DNA of 64,000 nt from Plotosus lineatus (GCA_024760905.1 CM045733.1:66107501-66171500), one strand, 5' to 3'. Shown: positions 45,253-56,754, counted from the first letter of the stretch. A program made the numbers and translations. Notes: generated from the sequence alone by a model not told the origin.

Positions 45253-45732
45253 ACAATACGGGGCTACTTCACGCTTCAATTCATACGGGCTCAGTAGATT
45301 GTGTTTGGTTTTTTTTTGTTTTTTTTTAATATTCATCGAATTAATAAATAAGGAAATTAAGGAAGAAAAGGGGGAAAAGTTATGGAAAGTTCCACAAAAC
45401 AAGGCCAATTATGCAAAAAAAAACCCACAAAAAACTAGTTACATTTTTGTGAGATGCAAATCTGAGTGTGTGCACATGCATTTGTGTGCATGCGCGAGCG
45501 TGTCTATATGTGTGTGTATTCATATTTTATTTACACTGTCTGCATTATTTTTAAATGTTTAATTTTTATTATAAGGATTTAAAGCATTGAACATGTATTT
45601 ATTGATATTATATACCTCTACGTATAGGGGCAGGGGTGGGTCAGTTGGCAGGGGGGGTATCCTATTTCACGGATTTCAATGGTCGCGTTGGGATCTTGGT
45701 CCCAATTAACCACGGAAAGTGAGGGATCCCTG
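45253..45732. mobile_element. Tigger-type MITE (CAGGGATCC family), copy 1
   Basis: The left end reads ATACGGGGCTACTTCACGCT and the right end AAGTGAGGGATCCCTG, followed by TA. The inner left part (TTCAATTCATACGGGCTCAG, then GGAAGAAAAGGGGGAAAAGT) matches the copy at 52896. No coding. The left terminus is damaged. Confidence 0.7.
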
Positions 45733-45953
45733 TATTTCAAAATAAAACAGCAATCACATGAAGAAAAAGGGAAGAGAAGAAAATGGTTAAGGAAAGAAAA
45801 CACCAATAATAACAACAAAACTATCAAACAAAAACTCATTATAGATCTAAATTGTCATAGATGTGACCTAGTGTCTTCTGAAGCAAAATAAATAAGTAAC
45901 TAAGTAAAAATAAATAAATAAATAAATAAAACAATTATCAAAACAAATGAAGA

Positions 45954-47239
45954 CAGTAGGCGCTCATTATTTGTGGGGGTTTGTTTCCGGTCCCTCCCAC
46001 AAATGAACATAATCTGTGAGCTCTGTACCCGGAAGTAAAACCCCATGTATCATATTATATGCTCGGATGATCAACCGGAAGTAATAAATAGCTAAAATAT
46101 GTTTCTTAAACACATTCTATAGACAGTCTTACTCATTAATACAGTATTAATGTAGTAAAATATAGTAACACTTAAGAAAAACTTAATTTTTTACTGTGAT
46201 ATTTATTGATAATAACATATAAACATTATACAGCATATAAGAACACCTTTAAATGCATTTTCCATGAAACGTACAGCACTGTAGTTTTCGAAAATGCCCA
46301 CTCGAGGAAGGTATTGCATTACTGTATTTGTGAGTCATGACATGTTATACATATTTTTTTTTATATGTATGCTGTATAATGTTTATATTTTATCATCAAT
46401 AAATATCACAGAAAAAATTGAAAACTTTTTCTTAATCATTACTACATTTTATTACATTTATACTGTATTAATGAGTAAGACTGTTTATAGAATGTGTTTA
46501 AGAAGCATATTTTAGTGCATGTGATAGATACATAGTATTTTACTTCCGGCTGCTCATTCGCACATGTGACGTGACACATGGGGTTTTACTTCCAGGTACA
46601 GAACTCGAGGATTATCGCGATTCGCGGGAGGGCTCGGAACTGAACCCCTGCAAATGTCAAGGGCCTATTGTTGTGAATTCAGGTGCGAGCCACCGAGCAG
46701 CTCAGCCACACCCCTCAGCCGAAGTGGAGAGAAAACAGTTAGTTAGAGATACAGCTGCAAAAATCAAAGTCCCCCCAAAACACAGACCATAACAAAAAGG
46801 ACATAAAAGAACAAGAAATGTAATACATTGGACAAACAAAACAAAATGAGAAACATGCTACACCACAGTAAATAAAATTATACACACGCATTCTAAACAT
46901 TAACTTAGTTACTGTACTGGAATAATAATCGAAAAAGACTTTAATACAACAGTTCAGATGATTATTCCTCTTCAGGCACATCCAACGTCATTACCTTTTT
47001 CTGGCGTTTAGCCGACGTTTGAGTGGCATCATAGAGATTAACTGGTAATTAAAACACACTAAAAAAAGGCTCATTGACAACTTGTGTGCGAATGAATAAA
47101 AAGGGGCGTTGCATCACCTCAACCAATCAGCAAGAAGGAGGACAGACATTGGCTGAATTTGAACGACGTGACAGCTGCTCGGCAATCCGTGAATATGCAA
47201 ACAGTGAGCGCAAAACCGCGAATAGTCAAGAGCCTACTG
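45954..47239 (-). mobile_element. Tigger-type element with an inverted duplication of one half
   Basis: In reverse orientation it matches the element at 39390-40579. Its outer ends are CAGTAGGCGCTCATTATTTG (left) and AATAGTCAAGAGCCTACTG (right, then TA). In the middle, about 46362-46670 repeats the right third of the family in the opposite orientation and ends with its own terminus GTCAAGGGCCTATTG. So 45954-46238 and 46362-46670 are inverted copies of about 285-309 bases with a loop of about 120. No transposase frame. Confidence 0.8.
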
Positions 47240-47319
47240 TATTGATAACTGTACTTTCTTTACTTACCACTATTCTCTTCTGTACAATACATTAGCTGTA
47301 CTCAGTCTCGCTCTCTCTC

Positions 47320-47385
<66 letters not shown>

Positions 47386-48850
47386 TCACACACACACACA
47401 TTTCTGTCCTCATCCTTCAGGCATTAATATTTACTGATCATAATTAAATATTAACCTAGATTGAGTGTTCTTCCTTGGAAAATTAGAGCACCGATATTGA
47501 AATTGCTGCAAGTCATTTCAGATGACCTTTTGTCACTAACTTCAGAAATTACCAAGGGTCCTGTAGAATATTGTTCCAAGCCGATGTTAATTGATTATGT
47601 TTATTTTGTTTGTGTTTTCCATTATATCCAGGAATGTAAGATCTTAATTTAATGGGTTATTAATAAGTGAAATGAGAAAACATGGCTGGCCTGGTGAAAG
47701 CTGAGATTATTTTAGGAGATGATGTCAGAATGCATATCAATCAAAGGTACATAGTCTCTGTGGATATTGTCAGCAGAATTGATTAAGTAAATATGCCCTG
47801 AGAGTGGTGTAATTTTGTAATGTGATAAATTGTCATGGGGCTGGATCGTTTTCTTGCCAACTGAGGTAAATATGTCAGGCCATATTTACACACACACACA
47901 CACATACACACACCGTCTCCACATAAATAGGTTTGTCTAAATAAATCTACATTCAAAAGTATTGCGACTCACGGTGAAATATCTTGTCTGCTTATGTATT
48001 TCCCTGCAGTACAATCTGCTGCTCTTTTTTCTGTCAGTGGGATGACAAAAGCTCAGCACTGGACAGGCTCCGTGGGTTAAGACATATGCCACGAACAAGG
48101 ACGAATCCATGCAGGGTGCTAGACTTAGAATTAAAGAGCTACAGGTTCCTACTTTTCCTCTGGAACATGCTGTTATGCCCTTGAATGAGGCGCTTAATCT
48201 CAAGTTGTTCCGAGCATGCAGCAACATGGCACCCTGCTTCTGCCCTATACAATACTAAACCTTCATGTCCTTATAAGAAGCAAGTGGTCATCTCAATTTG
48301 ATATGTGTCACACTGACACATTATGAAGATTCCTACTGAGCAGATGACACATTTTTTTTTTTTTTCACAAAAGCAAAGCTGAATACGGTAATATTAATCT
48401 ACTGTGTCCTGTATACCCTCATATAACCATGTACACTCATTTCTATAATCTTTACTGTACTGTTTTGGATAGGGTTTTGAATATACACAATTCGAATGAT
48501 ATTGTATTTGCTCAATATGCCTTGTAACAGCAAATTGAAAGATATAATAGCAGCAGTTTAGAGGTTAAAAAAATAAATAAATAAAATGGAATATCTGAGA
48601 TAAAGGGTTGTTAAATGACCGATTGGTCAGTAATTTGTGGAACCACCTTTGATTCCTACGACTCTACATATACAGTATTTTCCCACTCTTCTTTCCAGAA
48701 TTGTTCAGGTGCCATGAAATTGGTGCTTTTAAATTTTATCCCCCATACAAAAATTATTTTTGATCTTGTGTTGTGAATAATATACTAAAAACAAAATGTG
48801 TAAAATTGTTATTGTTTTATTAACAATTGTTTTTCTTGAATATTTTTCTC
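47240..48850. other. Unassigned sequence with (CT)n-(CA)n array
   Basis: A CT tract (47311-47336) runs into CA (47337-47400) with CTCA interruptions. A second short AC array is at 47889-47912 and poly-T at 48352-48366. No gene recognised. Confidence 0.5.
47311..47400. repeat. (CT)n-(CA)n compound microsatellite
   Basis: CT units pass into CA units with CTCA interruptions. Confidence 0.95.
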
Positions 48851-48852
48851 TC

Positions 48853-49052
48853 CCAGTGCAGCTAACTGGGTTATTAAAGTCCGGCCATGTTTCTCACTGT
48901 CTATGGTGTGAGGTTCATGTAAATATGCATAGCCGACAGCATGTTTCTGCCCTGCGATGGTCTGGTCCTCGCCTGGAGTCGGCTGGGATGGGTGCCAGCC
49001 CCCCCCAATGAATTTCATTAAGATTAAGCGGTGACAGAAAATGAATGAATGG
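48853..49052 (+). mobile_element. SINE-A copy, headless and internally shortened
   Basis: It starts in body 1 (CCAGTGCAGCTAACTGGG) and lacks the middle (AAAGAACCATTGCTGACTTTC). It ends in tail A, where the usual CCTAATTAGGAT is altered to TTTCATTAAGAT. Confidence 0.8.
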
Positions 49053-49254
49053 GGATAAATATTTTTCTTGATTTTAGTTTGTATCTTCTTAAATCAAGTT
49101 AAATTATCTGCCAGTGCAGATAATTTAATTACTTGACAGTGATAATATTTGAGATTTATTTCTTATTTTAAGAAATCTTTCTAAGTCTAAAACAAGAGAT
49201 TTTAATTATTGATAAGATAAGTCATTAAAAATAAAAAAAATAATTAAAAAAAGG

Positions 49255-49440
49255 TAAATTGTAAGAGCCTGTTCACTCAATGTGTATGTTCTTGGACTGG
49301 GAAGGAAAGTAGAATACCTCTAAAAAAAATCCATGTGAGCATGCAAACTTCAGAAAGTAACACCCCTTTGGACTCAAACCCAAAACCTTCTTGCTATGAG
49401 GTGGATGCACTAACCATTACACCACCGTGTTGACCACAGT
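49255..49440 (-). mobile_element. SINE-C head and body fragment
   Basis: Body 2 in reverse (TGTATGTTCTTGGACTGG) is followed by the head, with a B-box relic GGGTTTGAGTCC on minus near 49370 and TAATGGTTAGTGCATCC near 49400. Tail A is missing. Confidence 0.7.
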
Positions 49441-49707
49441 GACCACAAATTACTGTAAACTGCCTCACAGTTTCCATACACCTATTGGTATACTTCCGAA
49501 CCAATTTTTTTCATTCTCCAGTTTGTAGGAACAGTCTCATCCAGTAAGGTTCCTACCGTAACGTTCCAAATACTTTCGACTTCTTTATTAGCGACTTTAT
49601 TGTGCTTGATTGCTTGCAAATTGCTGTATGACCAAACAGTGGACTACTCTTGAGATAACTGATTTTATGTTGATATTATTAGCATTATAATAATGGATCA
49701 CACCTTC

Positions 49708-49870
49708 ATTCATTCATTTTCTGAACTGCTTAATCCAAATTAGGGTCACATGGAGGCTGGTGCCCATCTCAGCCAACTCTGCTGGAGGACAGAGCACCCC
49801 CTGGATAGCTCGCGAGGCCATTGCAAGACAGAAACATGTTGACAGCTATGCAGTCTACTCTTCAATTGAT
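49708..49870 (-). mobile_element. Tail A fragment, reverse orientation
   Basis: ATTCATTTTCTGAACTGC is followed by TAATCCAAATTAGGGTCACA and GGCGAG-like tail text. Only the 3' half of a SINE is present, ending near 49865 in TGCAGTCTACTCTTC. Confidence 0.8.
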
Positions 49871-49927
49871 CACATATGAAGGCTGATTAGCTTGGTGTGG
49901 AGTGGAGAAGGTTTTTAGTTACACCTG

Positions 49928-52135
49928 ATTCTTCTTCTTCTTCTTCTTTTCCTTTCGGCTGTTCCCTTCAGGGGTCGCCACAGCAAATGATCTGCCTCCA
50001 TCTCTCCCTATCCTCTGCATCTTCTACTCTTACTCCAACGACCTTCATGTCCGCCTTCACTGCATCCATAAATCTTCTCTTTGGTCTTCCTCTGGGCCTT
50101 TTGCCTGGTGGTTCCAACCTCAGCATCGTACGACCAATATACTCACTATCCCTCCTCTGTACATGTCCAAACCATCTCAATCTAGCCTCTCTGACTTTGT
50201 CTCCAAAACATCTAACATGTGCTGTCCCTCTGATGTACTCATTTCTGATCCTATCCATCCTCGTTACTCCCAAAGAGAACCTCAACATTTTCATCTCTGC
50301 TACCTCCAACTCTGACTCCTGTCTTTTCCCCAGGGCCACTGTCTCTAAACCATACAACATTGCTGGCCTCGTCACCGTCTTGTACACTTTTTCCCTTCAT
50401 TCTTGCCGATACTCTCCTATCACACATCACACGGACACTTTTCTCCATCCATTCCAACCTGCCTGCACGCCGCTTCTTCACCTCTTTTTCCACACTCTCC
50501 ATTGCTCTGGATTGTTGAGCCTAAGTACTTAAAATCCTCCACCTTCTTTATCTCTGCCCCCTGTAACCTCAAAGTTCCTCTTGGGTCCTTGTCGTTCACA
50601 CACATGTATTCTGTCTTACTAAGACTAACCTTCAATCCCCTCCTTTCCAGGGCATACCTCCACCTCTCTAGATTTTCCTCCACTTGGTCTCTGCTCTCAC
50701 TACAGATCACAATGTCATCTGCAAACATCATAGTCCATGGAGATTCTTGTCTAACCTCATCTGTTAGCCTGTCCATCACCATAGCAAACAAGAAGGGCTG
50801 AGAGCTGACCCTTGATGTAGTCCCACCTCCACCTTGAACTCTTCTGTCACACCCGACAGCACACACCCCACCACTGTCTTACATCCATCATACATGTCCT
50901 GCACCACTCTAACATACTTCTCTGTCACTCCAGACTTCCTCATACAATACCACAGTTCTTCTCTCGGCACCCTGTCATATGCTTTCTCCAGATCCACAAA
51001 GGCACAATGCAGCTCCTTCTGACCTTCTCTGTACTTCTCTATTAACATCCTCAAAGCAAACACTGCATCTGTGGTGCTCTTTCTTGGCATGAAACCAAAC
51101 TGTTGTTCACAAATGCTGACCTCTGCCCTTAGTCTTGCTTCCACTATTCTTTCCCATAGCTTCATTGTATGGCTCATCAACTTTATCCCTCTGTAGTTGC
51201 CACAACTCTGTACATCGCCCCTTGTTCTTAAAAATAGGCACAAGCACACTTCTCCTCCATTCCTCTGGCATCTGCTCACTTTCTAAGACCTTGTTGAATA
51301 TTCTTGTCAGAAAATCTACTGCTACTTCCCCTAGACACTTCCATACCTCAACTGGTATGTCATCAGGGCCAACTGCCTTTCCACTCTTCATCCTCTTCAA
51401 TGCCCTCCTCACTTCTCCCTTACTAATCTTTGCTACTTCCTGCTCCTCAACGGTCACCCCTTCTACTCTTTTTTCTCTCTCATTTTCCTCATTCATCAGC
51501 TCTTCAAAGTACTCTTTCCATCTTCCCAGCACACTTCTGTCATCAGTCAATACATTTCCTCTCTGTCCTTTATCACTCTAACTTGCTGCACGTCTTTCCC
51601 ATCTCTATTTCTCTGCTGTGCTAACCTGTATAGATCATTTTCTCCCTCCTTACTGTTCAACCTATCATACAAGTCATCATCACACGCCCTCTGTTTGGCC
51701 TTTGACACTGCTACCTTCGCCTTACGCTGTGTCTCCCTGTACTCCTGTTTACTCTCTTCGGTCCTCTCAATGTCCCACTTCTTCTTGGCTAACCTCTTCT
51801 TTTGTACACACTCCTGCACTTCCTCATTCCACCACCAAGTTTCCTTATCTACTTTCCTTCCAGAGGACACACCAAATACTCTCCTACCGGTCTCCCTGAT
51901 CACATTGGCTGTGGTTGTCCAGTCCTCTGGAAGCACTTCCTGACTACCCAAAGCCTGTTTCAACTCCTCCTTGAAGACAACACGACACTCTTCCTTTTTC
52001 AGCTTCCACCACTTTGTCTTCTGCTCTACCTTTGCCTTTTTCACCTTTCTCACCATCAGTGTCATCCTGCACACCACCATCCTATGCTGTTTGGCAACAC
52101 TCTCACCCACTACTACTTTGTAGTCACAAATACTT
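49928..52135 (-). mobile_element. RTE LINE copy 4, longest coding coverage
   Basis: Going right to left on minus it has the post-endonuclease linker (51547-52110, VSSGRKVDKETWWWNEEVQE) and the linker to RT (51107-51550, KRMKSGKAVGPDDIPVEVWK). RT fingers and palm follow (50776-51279, [18 protein letters not shown]), then the catalytic FADDIVICSES (50420-50866) and the C-terminal region (49968-50387). It ends in tail B and a TTCTTCTTC array (GAA on minus). Endonuclease and 5' end are lost near 52135. Five frames rather than one show frameshifts at about 51220 (CATCGCCCCTTG), 50860 and 50805. Confidence 0.92.
50420..51550 (-). pseudogene. RTE reverse transcriptase (copy 4), three frames
   Basis: The RT domain is complete in outline but spread over three frames. 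Motifs in order are [19 protein letters not shown] and YRGIKLMSH, then [20 protein letters not shown] and [34 protein letters not shown] with both catalytic aspartates, and EDFKYLGSTIQ complete the set. Copy 1 lacks about 650 bases that are present here, so this copy serves as the reference for that deletion. It would act in target-primed reverse transcription but cannot be translated as one protein. Confidence 0.88.
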
Positions 52136-52319
52136 TTAGGTGGGGGCGATCCATTACCCTTCTTGGTGATTGTTTATTGATTGATATATTTTTCTTTATT
52201 TCTTTTTTTTTTTTTCTTTTTGAGGCTGCAAGATAATAAAAATATGAATATTTTAAGTGGAGAGATTCTTTTCTATGCCCACTGTAATCATAAAAGTGTA
52301 TTTAGATTAACCATGGAGG

Positions 52320-52400
52320 ATTGGAGGATACAGTCTTGGTGTTTACGGGTGGAGTTTGCATGCTCTCCTCGTGCTTGTGTGGGTTTTATCCACCATTGAA
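52320..52400 (+). mobile_element. SINE-C body fragment
   Basis: GGTGGAGTTTGCATGCTCTC followed by GTGCTTGTGTGGGTTTTATC matches body 2. Head and tail are absent. Confidence 0.5.
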
Positions 52401-52507
52401 AAGACATAAAAACTCCATGACACTATCGATTGATGTATGTTTCATTGTGGAGCAAAACACTCTAGTTTATAATCCGTTTTATAATCTGTTTATTTTGCTG
52501 ACTTGTA

Positions 52508-52538
<31 letters not shown>

Positions 52539-52895
52539 TTTTTCTGTAATCACATGCTATAAATTGCTGAGAGGGTTTGCATTTGGGAGTATTTAGATAT
52601 GCATTTCATTTTCCTAATTATGCTTTGGGTGGCTAGCAACCCAGTAGGAATAAAAACAAAACCTATCAAAGGACAGATGAACTCTTTTTATAGTCAACGG
52701 CCTTCTAGCTAGAGATGGTGTCTCAATAGAAACACCCTGCAGAAAGACGTTTGGGCCTCTACTGTGGATTTTTTTTGTCCTTCATATGCAGCCATGACGA
52801 TGTTATGTCTGACGCCTACGCCAGAATTCTGGCACGGCACCCAGATTGATTGAATTATGCTTTATTAGGAGAGGCTGAAACTCATCTCAAATATA

Positions 52896-53640
52896 CAGGG
52901 ATCCTTTGCTATTTCACGATTCAATTCATGCGGCTTCAGTGCATCGCAGTTTTTTTTAAATATAAATATTCATTAAATTAAAAAAATAAAGAAATTAAGG
53001 AAGAATAGGGGGAAAAGTTAATACCCCCATCTCACTGGAGTACAGCATGCAAGGACTGTAGCGGAAAGGCGCAGAATGCAGTCTACAGAAAACAAGTGCA
53101 AATCCCACAGAAAAGTGGAAATTCTTGCACTCTTGGAATGTTCACAGGATGTGCGGAACAAGTACGGCAAAGTACACCAAAGTGACCCCACGGAACACTC
53201 ATGGATTTTTCTTTTTTTTTAACGTTCAAAAGCACATTTACTGGATATTTTGGCCTGACAGAAGCATACAGAAGTGGAGGAAGACTTGAGGAATAACTAC
53301 AGAATCACACGGAATGACACAGAAGATGAGGGAATACTGACGGAATGTTTGTGGATGACAACATTTTTGCTTCCGTAAGTCTGTCGTGCTCCAGTGAAAT
53401 GGGGATATTAAGGAAAATGCCATAAAAACAAGGACAATTATAACATAATAATAATAAAAAAAAAATCTCCCATAAAAAACTAGTTTCATTGTTGTGAGGT
53501 GCGCATCTGTGCACGTGCATATGTGTGCCGTCTTCTTCTCATGCAATACCAGGACACTGCATTTTTTTTTTTTTTTTTAGTGAAAAATATGAATAACACT
53601 GTATGTGAAATCTTAATAATCAATCTTTGCTTATTCTTCG
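52896..53640. mobile_element. Tigger-type MITE (CAGGGATCC family), copy 2, carrying another MITE
   Basis: The left end CAGGGATCCTTTGCTATTTC is preceded by TA. It matches copy 1 (45253) through AAGAATAGGGGGAAAAGTTA at 53018. It resumes at 53412 with GGAAAATGCCATAAAAACAA and continues at least to 53530. The right terminus is not clear, so the right limit is approximate. Confidence 0.65.
53022..53407. mobile_element. MITE with TTAA target duplication
   Basis: The termini TACCCCCATCTCACTGGAG and CTCCAGTGAAATGGGGATA are inverted repeats, with 17 of 19 positions alike. TTAA lies on both sides (53018-53021 and 53408-53411). The host MITE copy 1 is uninterrupted at the same place, which confirms insertion. 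TTAA points to piggyBac, although a 3-base TTA/TAA duplication of the PIF/Harbinger type cannot be excluded. The 386-base interior shows no frame of interest. Confidence 0.8.
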
Positions 53641-55255
53641 TGCAGAACAGACAACTACTTATTATTTTTATAGTGAAAATAGGCTTCTGTGGGGCCACCA
53701 TACTTTCATTTGTGTTATTTTCCTTCCTTTTTCCAGCTACATATTTATAACGACATTAATAGTTTCACTTTAATTACCGAAAATCCTAAAATTGTCAAAA
53801 AAAAGACTTTCTGTTCCACAATTTTTGCTATCCGCCTTCATGTTGTAGCACCACACAGTCAATTCCACCTCTGTTTGAAAACCCCAGGGAAGTTCACTTT
53901 TGCTTAAAAGAGGTAGATGCAAAATCTATGCACTGTTGCCTTGCTCAGAAGAGCCTCTATACCATACAATAAGAATAGCAATAGCTTACTGAAATACTTG
54001 CCCTGAAAGAGCCATTACTCTGTCTGTATGGCACCCTGCATCTGAACATGTAAATGCACCTATTCACATAAAAGAGAGCTTCTTGCACCTACCTCAATGA
54101 TGAATAAGTCATCTCTGGAACAGAAGCATTATAGCAATAGCTTTCAAGAAGACTTGCGTGAGACGTGCTGCTGAAATCTATCTCTTAAAATATGAATGTG
54201 TTATATAAAAGGCTTTCCATTAGTCCTTTTCTGACAATCCACTTCACCTTCTTTCATTTTCCTGAACTTTGCTGCAGAATACCTCAAATTGGATGTATTG
54301 GTGCCCTACAAATATTAATAGCCACATCTGTAAGGAAACTGTTTGTCTGTAGTCTTCATAAAGCTGGCTGTTTCGTTTTCCCATGGATTCAATGTGAATG
54401 AAAATTTTCCCTTTTTTATATATTGATGAGTAATCCGGCTGTATTGTTTTGATCCCAAAACCATTCACCTCCATTCTCATAAAGGCAAATCAAACATTGA
54501 TTACTATTTTAAAGGAATGAAACATGCCCTGGAAGTGGCCAGTATGCTTTGAATTCAGAACCAGGATCACTGCAATTACCTCCCATTGCTAAGAACTATT
54601 GATCTGCTTCCACCTGATGAGACGGTGCTAGTTCCCGATCTGCTTCTTACTGTATTGTCCAATAAACCTTGCTTTCTTCATTTGCCTCACAGCACGCTCC
54701 TGAGAATGTTTGGGAGTCAGCTAGAGCAAACAGGAATCATAATATCATGTTATATCATGAATGTTTTGCCTCACAATGGAGCTTTTGAAAACAGGTTGTC
54801 TTTTTTTTTTTTTTAATTAAGGGACTTCCTCATCCCTGATTCCATGTGCCTGATCTGAAGGTAATCAAAGTTAAATGATTCCTCTGATCGCTCTATTAGG
54901 TTGGTTTTTAGTTGGATTCCATTTTATACTGGACATGACTTGCCAGAACAAAGCAGGAGGAAACGGCAACACAAATATCACGCTCAACTGTGGGTCCTGC
55001 TCCTACTTTCCAAAGTTATAACACTTCTGGTAGCAATACAAGTACTGTATTAGTATTTTTCTTAAAATTGTTCAGATTGGATATTCTTCAGATTTCTGAA
55101 TTTTTTTTTTAAACTTAAAGAGAAGGATGAATACATCTTTGTCAACGGTTGCATGAACAATGGAAATCTGTTGAGCAGCTCTTTGTTTAGCAGCAAATTA
55201 AAAAAAATGCTCAAAAGGCAACAAAAGGAACTACAGTAAGCTCTACATGTGCATA
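53641..55255. other. Unassigned sequence, mostly non-repetitive
   Basis: No SINE, LINE or transposon end was recognised over 1.6 kb, which is unusual for this window. The 54000-54560 part is free of microsatellites. Poly-T lies at 54801-54815. It may be unique host DNA. No exon with convincing splice sites was identified. Confidence 0.4.
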
Positions 55256-55260
55256 TACCT

Positions 55261-56470
55261 CAGTGGTTCTCAAATAGTGGGGCGTGCCCCCCCCGGGGGG
55301 GGGGGGGGTGCGATGCCGGGGCAGGGGGGTGCAATGCTAGTGAACATGATTATTTGGTCATATTACAATAAAGTGTAATTGTACATCCACTACTGCAGGT
55401 GGCAGTGGCTTCCTCACTGTCAGAGTGTGCTCAGAGGTAAAATAAGAAGTGAAGTTAATAAACCCACCATGGAAATTTTGAACAGGGACGGAAAGAGACT
55501 GTGCTACGGTGAGAAACGAGGAAAGGCTGCTGTGCTTACTGTGTCTGAAAACATTAGCAGCGGGCAGCATGAACCCAAATAAATTCAGGCGTCACTTAAA
55601 GACATCACACCCCGATCACATGATAAGCCGCATGAGTTTTTTCAGCAAAAACGTGCTGAATATTGACAACAACCATCTCGCTTTGTGAATGCTACTCCAG
55701 CAAACCAGCGAGCTCTGTTAGCATCAGATTGGAGTATCAAACTGCACTGTGTATAAAACCCCACAACATAGCAGAGGAACTGATCTGACCTGCAGCATGC
55801 ATGGTCTCTATCATGCTGGATGAGGTCACTGCTGCGAAAATAAGTCCAGGTCCCAGTTCAGCATTGAGCAGGAGCAGAGAGTTCAGTTCAGCTTTCAACC
55901 CGGCTTCAAAAAGCTGTGCACTGCAAAACGTGCTCATTGTAGCCATTAATCTGGACTTAATCATTTTGACAAAAAATAAATAAATACAAAAATAAAAATA
56001 AATAAATAGATAAATAAATAAATAAAATGTTTTATTCATTTTTGTTTTGTAGGTTAAATTGTTTTATATATTGTGCTCCTGAATTAATATTGCTGATCAA
56101 TTTGAATTTATTGATTTTATTTCATTTAATTTTTTCAGTCTCAAATGGTTCAAATTGTTGGTCAAAAAAAGTTTACAGTTTAAATAAGGATACGTTTTTT
56201 TTTTTTTTTTTTTTTTTTTTTTCAGACAAATCGATACACTTTAAATCTTTTTGTTTAAAGACTAAAAAACTGTGAATAAAGTTATTCTTTGTTGGAACTT
56301 GATCTATATTTCTTCTTTTTTTTGTATTCCATGGGATTTATTATGCAAAGAAGGATACAGTGTTATGCAGAGGATTACTTAGAGCACGTTTTTAACAAAT
56401 AACACTTTAATATGGGGGTATGAAATGTTTTTCTCTCGGGGGGGGGGCATAAAATAATCGAGAAGCATTG
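55261..56470 (+). mobile_element. hAT element, internally deleted, with perfect 8-bp target duplication
   Basis: The left end CAGTGGTTCTCAAATAGTGG and right end AATCGAGAAGCATTG are imperfect inverted repeats. ATATACCT occurs on both sides (55253-55260 and 56471-56478). The ends and subterminal regions match the small copies at 34477 and 63011. The interior keeps part of a ZBED-type transposase. C- and G-runs at 55290-55308 and T-runs at 56194-56222 have expanded. Length is 1210, far short of an autonomous hAT. Confidence 0.92.
55470..55945 (+). pseudogene. ZBED-type hAT transposase N-terminal relic
   Basis: Frames read LCYGEKRGKAAVLTVSENIS (55470-55560), then NPNKFRRHLKTSHPDHM (about 55570-55625), the C-terminal half of a BED finger. 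LLQQTSEL (about 55690) and IMLDEVTAAKIS (about 55810-55845) follow; these wordings occur just before the catalytic core in ZBED5-like transposases. Stops and frameshifts separate the pieces, and the RNase H-like core and hAT dimerisation domain are missing. The minus-strand scrap at 14540-14965 is its homologue. Confidence 0.7.
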
Positions 56471-56537
56471 ATATACCTATATACATCTATGGTCACACAT
56501 GCATACATATATCATATATACATAAACTATCTGCGTT

Positions 56538-56754
56538 ATAAGATAAGATAAGATACAGCTTTATTAATCTCACAATGGAGAAATTCACTGTTACAGGCTC
56601 TTGAGGTACCATCAGTAGGGGGTGCAAAAATAGATACATATACAATAATACACACATACATATATATTATTAAGTAAATAAATAAATAGATACATAAATA
56701 GTATAAATGAATAAACAATAAAAGAAAAGAAGGGAACGGCTTTGTAGACTGGCC
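56538..56754 (-). mobile_element. L2-like LINE 3' end, reverse orientation
   Basis: It begins with the ATCTTA-type tail in reverse (TTATAAGATAAGATAAGATA) and the 3' UTR (GTTACAGGCTCTTGAGGTAC). It reaches GACTGGCCTAT, where the plus copy at 42496-43437 has the same word near 43220. Only about 215 bases were inserted, and the Tigger relic begins right after. Confidence 0.9.

Noticed and set aside
49897..50532. 211-codon plus-strand open frame
   Set aside because: Antisense of RTE copy 4; same serine/leucine-rich pattern as the antisense of other copies.
55285..55310. C-run followed by G-run as a possible origin or quadruplex signal
   Set aside because: Its position inside a hAT end, with similar runs in sister copies, is explained by slippage. 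No independent evidence of function.
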